NCBI GenBank assembly: GCA_943704525.1
Contig: CALSCQ010001070.1
Location: 1 to 14,317 of the forward strand
Direction of reading: 5' to 3'
DNA: 14,317 bases
Source: Pigoraptor vietnamica
Lineage: Eukaryota > Opisthokonta > Filasterea
A model generated the notes under the pieces. The model had not been told where the DNA came from, ran no database searches, and saw nothing but the letters and a program-made list of their open reading frames with translations. The position numbers were made by a program, and so were the translations under genes. Shown here one piece after another: positions 8,086 to 14,317 of this stretch (position 1 is its first letter; each line of letters opens with the position of its first letter).

Positions 8086-9331
8086 TCACTTTGGGCGCAT
8101 CGCCGCCCCCTTGCTCGCCTGCGCCAGAAAGGCCTGCGGGTCGCCGTTTGCGCCGTTCGCAATCGTCATGGCCATCAGACGACGCAGCACCGCGCGCGCG
8201 ACCTCGCGAAACGACGCGTCCGCCTTCGCAAGCTCCACGAGGACCTCCAGTCCACCCGACGCGAGAAATACGTTCGGCACGCGCATGTCGTACGTGGCTT
8301 TTGAGAGGGTGGACGTGCCGTCTGCGTCCACTGTCGCGCCTTCTCCTTCGCCGCTCTCGTCTGAATCGCCAGAGCGGGGCTTGACGGAGGGAAGGACGCG
8401 CGCGCACGTGACCAGCTGATCGAGAATGGCGACGGCGGCCGAGTGCCGGAGGCCGAGAGAGTGGCGCGGGGACCCTGGACGAGCAAGGTCACGTGAGCAA
8501 CGGGAAGCTAACAAAGACGACAAATGAGCACACTGGCAGACACGCGCAGGCGTATCGGCATGCATCCACACGTAGGGCGGACATACAGACTAGAAACGAA
8601 TAGATACAACATCGCACGCACGCACACACGCACAACGTCGACAGCACACCCGTCTCACCAAGGACAAAGACCAGCGGAAGAACGTCCGTGAAGAGGGGGA
8701 GGTCTTCGCACTCGCTTGGGTTCGATTCGCGCGTATGTTCAACCACGCGCTGAAATCGAATCAAGTGGCGGGGGGACGGCGCAAGCACCTGGAACCACCC
8801 TGCGTCAGCACAGCGCGCGTGCGAGTGAGTCTCTGTGTGTGTGCTAGTGGAGTCGATGAGGGTTCGACCCCTATGTCTGCCACGTACTGAGGTCCTGTCT
8901 GTACTTGAGTGCCTACGTATGGACAACACAGCTCTCGCACTCACCGAGGAGGTCCCAACACTTGGCTGCGACGAGAGTGCCCACGGCCATCCGCACGAGT
9001 GCGTCGTAGCCCATTGTGCGTCGCGAATAACTGCGTGCGCGTGTGTGCGTGAGCGGGATAAGCACGTGTTGGGCATGCATTACACGCCGTATAATGGCAC
9101 ACGCAAGCATACACGAACCACAGACGCAAGCACAAACATTACCCGCAACCCACACAAGTACTCGACATCACACACGCACGCACGCACACACACACACCTG
9201 TCGAATGCCGCTGACATGGCGTCGCAGTCGCTTGGCGAAAGCAGCGACCGTGCCCGTTCAACGAAAAGCGCAATCGAAGCCGCGTCTATTCGCTCGTCGT
9301 CAAGGCCACTGGGAAGGCAACAGTGAGCCAT
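8086..9331 (-). CDS. Unidentified helical protein, 4 exons, 249 aa
   Basis: Exons on the minus strand: 9331-9198, 9030-8945, 8799-8659, 8474-8086 (stop TGA 8088-8086). They sum to 750 nt. All three introns are GT-AG with good donors (GTGTGT, GTGAGT, GTGAGA) and acceptors (CACGCAG, GACGCAG, GTCCAG), and the frame is intact, which supports a real gene. The N-terminal part (residues about 10-72, DERIDAASIALFVERARSLL... then MGYDALVRMAVGTL) looks like a small helical bundle, with a loose resemblance to harmonin-N-like domains that I could not confirm. The middle (WFQVLAPSPRHLIRFQ) and C-terminal parts (FLASGGLEVLVELAKADASFREVARAVLRRLM) look like helical-repeat (ARM/HEAT-like) segments, separated by an acidic Ser/Glu/Gly linker (about residues 154-171). 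Start chosen as the first ATG in the exon; further 5' exons are possible. Function unknown. Confidence 0.72.
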
Positions 9332-9383
9332 CGTTGCGAAGCGTGCATAGGTGTGCTTGACTGCGCGCTTGCACGAACGAACG

Positions 9384-9385
<2 letters not shown>

Positions 9386-9415
<30 letters not shown>
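9386..9415. repeat. (CA)15 microsatellite upstream of the 249-aa gene
   Basis: Uninterrupted CA run, 55 bp upstream of the start codon of the minus-strand gene at 9331 and within the 181-bp gap to the next gene's stop. On the transcribed strand it reads (TG)15. Confidence 0.95.
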
Positions 9416-9418
<3 letters not shown>

Positions 9419-9512
9419 CACGCACACTCATGCGTCTGTGAGTGTGTGCGCGAGTATCACAATTGACATGAATGCGCAATAATAATTACAACCAAAGCGT
9501 ACGGTCGCACAC

Positions 9513-9657
9513 TCACTCGTCGTCGCCATTTGGGTCGTCGAGGGGATCGACTGCGAAGGCGCGGAAAACGTCGGCTATTGAGAGACAGGACGCAATATGG
9601 CTTGCGCAACATTCACACTCACACGTACGCGCGCACAAACACGGACGCACGCACACA

Positions 9658-9740
<83 letters not shown>

Positions 9741-10294
9741 ACGCAATGCGACTGCACACACTCACCAAGCAAGCTTCGCCAGTCAACGACAAACGGATCT
9801 TCAATGCCTGTCCCTCGTTTCGCCTTTCGTTTTCGTTTTCGCGCTCCACTTCCCCCTTCCCCTTCGCCTCTCCCCCCATCATCCCCGCTGTCGCTCTCGT
9901 CGTTTCTAGCCCTTTCGCCCTCTCTGTTTTCAGCGGACGCCTTCGCGCGCCTTCTTCGCGACGCGCCGATCGCACGACGCACCCGATCCCCCGTCTTTAA
10001 CGTGTCTCCCGTCTTTGCAGCGTCGCCATCCGCTCCCTCCGCACGTGCTCCGTCGTCCTCGTCACCAAGCGTGTCAAGCACCTCTATAATCTTCTTGAAT
10101 CGCTCGTAAGACGCGATCATGCGGGCGGTGCGTGCCTTTGGCGGGCCTTTCTTGTCGTTGTCGCGCTTGAGCCGCATGCCGACGTACGAAGGCAGCACAA
10201 ATTCAATGCCTACAATGTACACGGCGAGGAAGAGAGAAACGTACGCGAGAAAGAGCGTGATGCGGTCCACGAGCACGCCGAGCTCATCCTCCAT
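9513..10294 (-). CDS. Small single-pass membrane protein with charged tail, 196 aa
   Basis: Two exons on the minus strand: 10294-9766 and 9574-9513 (stop TGA 9515-9513), 591 nt in all. The intron (9765-9575) has donor GTGAGT and acceptor CTCAATAG. Splicing joins ...VDWRSLL to DVFRAFAVDPLDD through an Ala codon split after its first base, giving a smooth amphipathic stretch. Residues about 12-34 are a strong hydrophobic helix after an acidic N-terminus (MEDELGV), so this is either a signal anchor or an uncleaved signal. A short basic linker (MRLKRDNDKKGPPKAR) and a helical region (ASYERFKKIIEVLDTL) follow. Next is a long disordered, mixed-charge part with a nuclear-localisation-like RKRKRKAKRG, then a conserved-looking acidic end. 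I do not recognise the family. The helix followed by basic residues suggests a cytosolic C-terminus on an ER or similar membrane (inference). The gene is tandem with and upstream of the 249-aa gene on the same strand. Confidence 0.75.
9661..9730. repeat. (AC)35 microsatellite in an intron
   Basis: Seventy bases of uninterrupted AC on the plus strand, which is (GT)35 on the transcribed strand. It lies inside the 191-bp intron of the membrane-protein gene, with more CACG-type units on both sides. It is the longest pure microsatellite in the window. Confidence 0.97.
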
Positions 10295-10907
10295 GGTCGC
10301 GCGCACGCGCACGTGCAGCACACGCACGCGGGGGAACGCGAGTTTAGAGAAGAAGGCGGGCGGAAGTACTGATCAGGTCGGTAAAGGAATGCAAAATACC
10401 GGAGTAACATTGGATTCTGTTACTCCTAACAGCCAGTCCAGCACCGGGCGCCCGCCGGCGGCCGCCGGAAGGGCTCTGCGGCCGTGAGCTGCACGGCTCA
10501 CAGCTGGCCCGTGACCCAGCCTTGGGCTGTCAGCCGCTCACTGCGGTCGGTGCAACTGAGCATAACGGCTGGGAAGCGGCCCGGTATTGTATATTGAGTC
10601 GGCCCGGTACTGTAAGTGGTCTCAGCAGCGGCCGGCCTGAGTGGGCCCGGCCGCACGGCACGATATAAATTATACTGAAATGTGGCAAAAAAGTGCCAGG
10701 GGTCCAGCGACGCTGTGGCGTCTCTTACACAGTCTGCCGGCAATTTAGTCCTGCCACTCGGACAGTGCTAACTGTCATGATCTTTTTGCAGTGACTGTGC
10801 GCCTGGTATCCATGCTATTGTCAGTACAACATCCTGCATTTAGTCCTCCCCATGAGCTTCAAGTACGAACCATTACTGCAAGCCGGCGCTTCATTGCAAC
10901 GCCTTCT
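10295..10907. other. GC-rich spacer with stem-loops and direct repeats
   Basis: No gene found. Unlike the rest of the window this stretch lacks CA/GT arrays. It has a 9-bp perfect inverted repeat GGAGTAACA/TGTTACTCC (10401-10409, 10418-10426), a 14-bp palindrome CCGGCGGCCGCCGG centred near 10459, and GTGAGC/GCTCAC around 10485-10502. It also has two direct copies of CGGCCCGGTAYTGTA (10577-10591, 10600-10614), a TATAAAT at 10664-10670, and GACAGT/ACTGTC (10761-10766, 10771-10776). It could be a fragment of a mobile element or an unrecognised structured RNA; neither is shown. Confidence 0.45.
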
Positions 10908-12710
10908 TCAGAGCGTGAGGCGGTCGATGGCGTTGTCGTAATCCCCCGGTGTGCGCCGGAGGAAGGCGACGGCTGCTGGAAGAAAGGGACTGATCTTGTC
11001 GACATCGGACGTCGGCTCCTTCTCCTTAATCTCAGAAATCACATGCGCGAGAACGCCTTCGCAGTATAATCCGCACCTGTACGCCAAGAGCGCCGCCTGC
11101 GATTAAGTAAACGGAACAGTAAGTTTCACCCCTCACAATTATAGAACGGCCGATTTTGGCCAAGGAAGGCGATTGCACAGCAGTACTCGCTCGTCTGTCG
11201 CAACATACCATACTTAAGTTTCGCGGAGGCGGACCCGTCTGCCAGGCCAGCGCCGTGTAAAAGAGAGACTCCAGGTCGTCGAGGTACGCTGGGCGTTGCG
11301 TTAGATCCTTCTTGAGCACGGCGTCCATCAACCGAATCGACAAAAACGAAAACGTTCCAGACCAAGCCGAGTCGCTCGACATATCGCGGCGGATCGAAGA
11401 GTCCCAATCGATGAGCACAGCATCGCCGCGCTTCGAGCTGTTGACGATGTTGCCCGGCTTAACGTCGCCATGGCAGATGCCCTTCCCGTGCGCCCATTCG
11501 AGCGCGGAGAGGACATTAGAAGTCGCACGGCGCACGTCGAAGCCTTTTGCGAACGGTCGCTCGATAAACGGGCTCGTCACAAGGCACAGGGTAGGTTCGC
11601 CCCTCGCCCTGATGTGGAGATTGGCCAGGGCAATCACTTTAGGAATGCTGGGCAGGATCAATCCATCCTCAAGCGCTTTGAGGGTATCGTGCTCCGCCCG
11701 AATTCGCCTCGCATCGCCCGTCTTAATGCAAACAATGCGGTCGTTGAATGCGCCACGCGCGATGAACGAGCGCTTGGAATTCACCGCAAGAAAGATGTTA
11801 GCGATGGTACCGACACCTGGGATGTCCAGGCGCGACGCGGTGAGAGGAAGGTAGCCGTGATCGTCGGGGTCGCATATAAGCCATCGCTGCTGCAGCCTAA
11901 AACCCGGTCCTAGATGGAGCGATCCCGCGGAAGTGACCGTAAAAATAGGAAGCAGAGGCGAGCGTCGCGCGACGCGGAAGTAAGGCACGTCCTCCATCGA
12001 AGCGCACTGAAAACGAAATCCCTGAATTGAAGCACCGTCCGATATAAAGCCCGTAAACCACGTGCGTCCCTTCTGCTGCGACAGCATCGCATACGCCCGC
12101 TCCAAAAGCTGCTCCACTGCCTCGTGCTGCGCCGTTGGATTGAGCTTAGGCTTGAGCTCCCCAACCGTCACGGCGCAACTCCAAAACTTCGCCGCGCAAT
12201 CGCTTGGTGTGAAACTTAAGGCAGTCTGGTCTCATGGACTTATTGTCCACGAGCGGCGCAACATTTGAAAGCGAGCAGTCAAAATACTCCAGGTACGGGA
12301 CCCGCCCTTGTGACGACGCAGCGGCGCCAACCGCAGGCGCAGCCTCCTTGCCGACCGACGTATCGCTGGACGGAGGGCGCAAAGTCGGTGAGGGCGCAGC
12401 GGCAGCAACAGTCGGCGGGGGTGCATCGCTCACTGGGGCAGACAAAGCGTCGAGCGGTGTAGACGGCGCAGACGTATCGGCGGCTCCGTCCTCGAGTTGA
12501 CCCGGAGTGGGATCGACGGGCGGATCCTTCCCCGCAGCCTTCAAGATTCTCGAGATAATGGCGTTCATCATCAACTGAACCGGCGCCTCCTTGGGAGCGG
12601 CAGTCGCGTTCGGATCATCGCCCGTCGCCCCTGCGCTGCCCGCTGTCTCCTTGGGGGCGGCGTTCTTGCTTTTCGTATCTCTGTAGCCTCCACGCGCCGC
12701 AGCTTTCCCT

Positions 12711-12770
12711 CCGGTCCCGCCCGCACCGGTCCCGCCCGCACCGGTCCCGCTCGCACCGGCCCCGCCCGCT
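12711..12770 (-). repeat. 15-bp tandem repeat, about four copies
   Basis: Unit CCGGTCCCGCCCGCA on the plus strand at 12711-12725, 12726-12740, 12741-12755 and 12756-12770, the last two with substitutions. The unit is a multiple of three, so copy-number change would not shift frame. In the kinase gene it encodes Gly/Ala/Thr-rich or Arg/Pro-rich peptide depending on frame. Confidence 0.9.
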
Positions 12771-13048
12771 CCGCTCGTGCGCTTCTTGCCTTTCTCGTCT
12801 CCACTCGCCCCAGCATGCCCTCCGCTTCCGCCCGCTTCGCCCTTGGCCTTCTTGCCTTGCGCCCACTCGGCGCAGCTTTCCCTCCGTTTCCGCCAGCGCC
12901 GCTTCTGCCCGCTCCGCTCGTTGCCGTTCCGCGACTCTCTCCTCCACTCGCCACTTCTCCTCCGCTTGCGCCCGCATCGCCTTCGTCCCCCTCTCCGCTC
13001 GTGACCTTCTTGGCTTCCTCGCCTCTACTCGCCGCAGCGCCCCCTCCG

Positions 13049-13138
13049 CTTCCGCCCGCGCCGCTTCCGCCCGCGCCGCTTTCCCCCGCGCCGCTTCCGC
13101 CCGCGCCGCTTCCGCCCGCGCCGCTTCCGCCCGCGCCG
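13049..13138 (-). repeat. 15-bp tandem repeat, six copies
   Basis: Unit CTTCCGCCCGCGCCG on the plus strand, six head-to-tail copies with two substitutions in the third and a partial seventh. In the frame entered from the N-terminal kinase-gene segment it encodes GAGGS repeats; in another open frame it encodes Ala/Glu/Arg helix-forming repeats. It is probably a flexible linker. Confidence 0.92.
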
Positions 13139-13460
13139 CTTCCGCCGCTTGCTCCCGTCCTTATATTCGCGCGTTTATGGTCGTTGAGCGCTCGGGAGAT
13201 GTAAAAAAGGCCAACACTCGATTTCCTGATGATGTCTAGGATGTCCTTCTCGGGTACGACAACGCCGTAATCGTTTCGGTTTCGAAGACCCTGTCGAACA
13301 CAGTCACCTGGAGAGCCTCGGTGGCATCCTCTGCGAACTGCGATCGAAAAGGCGCCGTGCTTGAATCCATCCTCGCACGCTCCGCCTTCATGGTGTCCTT
13401 CGTTACGCCCTTCGCCACGTTAGTCGCCACGCCAGTGATGAAAGTCTGTAAAAACGACAT

Positions 13461-14287
13461 GTAGTCTGCAACGAAAAACGATTCAAATGCTGAGGATGAG
13501 TCAACGATACTAGTCAACCAAAGCGCATACGAGATTGATGCACAAACATATCGCGCGAAAATACGTCAGCTTCCACAACCCAGTGCAACCCATGAGCCAA
13601 AACAGGAAGAGAAGACAGAGGAGAACAGCACGCACGCTCCTGAAGCACAACAAGCAGACAGCCGCTCAGGAACAACAACAAGCGCACCAAAGCACATACC
13701 ACACATGCAGGCATGTCAGTCTCGGCGTGCGCACCCAGAAAAGGCAACAAAAGCACACGCACATGCGCATGAACACAAACGAGTTCGATAGGAAGGAGTC
13801 ATATGACAAAGGGCACGCAACGTGCACAAAGATGCGCAACGCGCTCATATCAGTGAAGACAGAACAATGCGACAGTAACTGCACGCCGCAGGAAAGGACA
13901 AAAGCAGACACACGCACACGCGTACATAAGAATTAGAAATTAGCCAGCACGTGGCGCCCCATACGAGTAATGTTCACTTGACAACGCGACAGTGCGCCCA
14001 GACCCACCGAAAGCGCCGCCCACATGCTCGGCCACTGCGCGAGATTAGAGTCAGTGAAGAACAGGGGCGTAGCACTTCCCATCGGCACATGGATTCAGCC
14101 GGGGAACCCACACGATGCCATGCACAGAAACTGTTGACAAGGAACAGGGTTTAAGGTTGACTGACCCGCGGTACTCGCTGCCGGGGAAAGCACCGCGGCT
14201 GGAAGAAACGCGGGCCGAGGCGATCAGCAGGCGAAACACAAAGCGCACAGGCGGATGGAAATAGAAAAGTAAACGTGGCTTATCATT
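13461..14287. other. 5' flank of kinase gene and gene-free tail of the window
   Basis: No convincing gene. It is AT-richer, especially A-rich on the plus strand, than the rest of the window. The 13461-13517 end may be a further short coding stretch or the 3' end of a 5' intron: on the minus strand CGTTTTTCGTTGCAG directly precedes ACTACATG. The plus-strand open stretch from 13535 to 13936 is rich in Lys, Gln, Thr and His and reads like translated A/CA-rich noncoding DNA. Nothing recognisable lies between 13940 and 14287. Confidence 0.45.
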
Positions 14288-14312
14288 AAAAAAAAAAAAA
14301 AAAAAAAAAAAA
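14288..14312 (+). repeat. Poly(A) run of 25
   Basis: Twenty-five consecutive A residues after TATCATT, ending five bases before the window edge. It could be the tail of a retroposed element or processed RNA copy on the plus strand, or a simple homopolymer. No target-site duplication can be checked because the window ends. Confidence 0.9.
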
Positions 14313-14317
14313 CAGCA

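Larger units (their letters stand above)
10908..13460 (-). pseudogene. FunK1/Crinkler-type protein kinase gene, frameshifted
   Basis: Minus-strand kinase of the FunK1/Crinkler group. The kinase segment (about 12160-11209) has an N-terminal nuclease-fold-like part with ELKPKLN (12159-12139), followed by HEAVEQLL and SQQKGR. The kinase proper follows: the beta-3 Lys in VCIKTG (around 11725), catalytic loop HGDVKPGN (11472-11449, HGD in place of HRD as usual for this group), IDWDSS (around 11400) in place of DFG, and DDLESLFYTALAW, a group hallmark. Intron 11208-11097 (GTATGT...TCGCAG, 112 bp) leads in frame to a 63-codon last exon with stop at 10910-10908. Upstream the gene changes frame near 12160 and near 13270, and probably again near 12870 inside low-complexity sequence. 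The first segment (from Met at 13460, just after an acceptor-like TTCGTTGCAG) is unrecognised. Kinase residues look intact, so recent loss or assembly indels are both possible. Family role: Crinkler-type kinases act as effector or conflict proteins. Confidence 0.75.

Noticed and set aside
7828-8304. Plus-strand 158-residue open frame in the SART1 3' spacer
   Set aside because: Its 3' half is antisense to exon 4 of the 249-aa gene and its 5' half has no family resemblance; the high GC keeps frames open by chance.
8714-8728. tRNA-like B box GGTTCGATTC, and another GGTTCGACCCC at 8861-8871
   Set aside because: No A box at the right spacing and no cloverleaf. The first lies inside an exon of the 249-aa gene and the second in its intron; the flanking bases do not form a T-stem.
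9472-10109. Long plus-strand open frames full of Thr-His repeats
   Set aside because: They are translations of the (AC)35 microsatellite, antisense to the membrane-protein gene, with no non-repeat conserved segment.
10791-11069. Plus-strand 92-residue open frame
   Set aside because: It is antisense to the last exon of the kinase gene (11096-10908), whose reading fits the upstream exon in phase.
11032-11208. Read-through C-terminus of the kinase frame ending at 11032
   Set aside because: The GTATGT...TCGCAG intron explains it better: the spliced exon is in frame, 63 codons, with ordinary protein composition.
12140-12175. A tiny intron to explain the kinase-gene frame change near 12160
   Set aside because: The candidate GTGACG...GGCGCAG (about 45 nt) would join in the wrong frame and remove the ELKPKLN motif, so a frameshift fits better.
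13535-13936. Plus-strand 133-residue open frame
   Set aside because: Lys/Gln/Thr/His-rich composition expected from A- and CA-rich noncoding DNA, with no recognisable motif or splice context.

Overview
This is nuclear DNA of a GC-rich, intron-dense, probably unicellular eukaryote. Four kinds of evidence support this: spliceosomal introns (mostly GTG-G/C/T donors and CGCAG or TGCAG acceptors), heavy (GT)n/(CA)n microsatellites inside introns, a CCCTAA-type telomere-like motif, and only eukaryotic gene families. A FunK1/Crinkler-type kinase and a Crinkler/RHS-type ATPase lean towards a zoosporic fungus or another protist with many such genes. The species cannot be fixed from the window.

Layout. 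At 44-391 (+) are the last two exons of a nonaspanin (TM9SF/EMP70) gene. At about 720-2200 (-) is a frameshifted Crinkler/RHS-type P-loop ATPase relic. At 2696-7761 (+) is a complete 13-exon gene for the tri-snRNP protein SART1/Snu66 (770 residues by my splicing model). Every junction keeps frame, and the protein carries the Hub1-binding HIND motif and the family's C-terminal signature. Converging on it from the other strand are two tandem genes: an unidentified 4-exon gene (9331-8086, 249 aa) and a 2-exon gene for a small single-pass membrane protein (10294-9513, 196 aa). Both are on the minus strand with intact frames.

A 600-bp GC-rich stretch full of inverted and direct repeats (10295-10907) separates these from a second accessory locus. 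That locus is a minus-strand FunK1/Crinkler-type protein kinase gene (about 13460-10908). It has a clean 3' intron but at least two, probably three, frameshifts, and 15-bp GC-rich tandem repeats in its middle. The last 800 bp carry no convincing gene and end in a 25-A run near the window edge.

The window therefore alternates conserved, intact, multi-exon housekeeping genes (membrane traffic, splicing) with decaying, effector-like accessory genes. The clearest points of interest are the SART1 gene (HIND motif split by a repeat-bearing intron, a large RD/RE mixed-charge block near the C-terminus instead of an N-terminal RS domain, telomere-like repeats at a 3' splice site) and the two broken Crinkler-type genes. 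I did not find a demonstrably new biological system.
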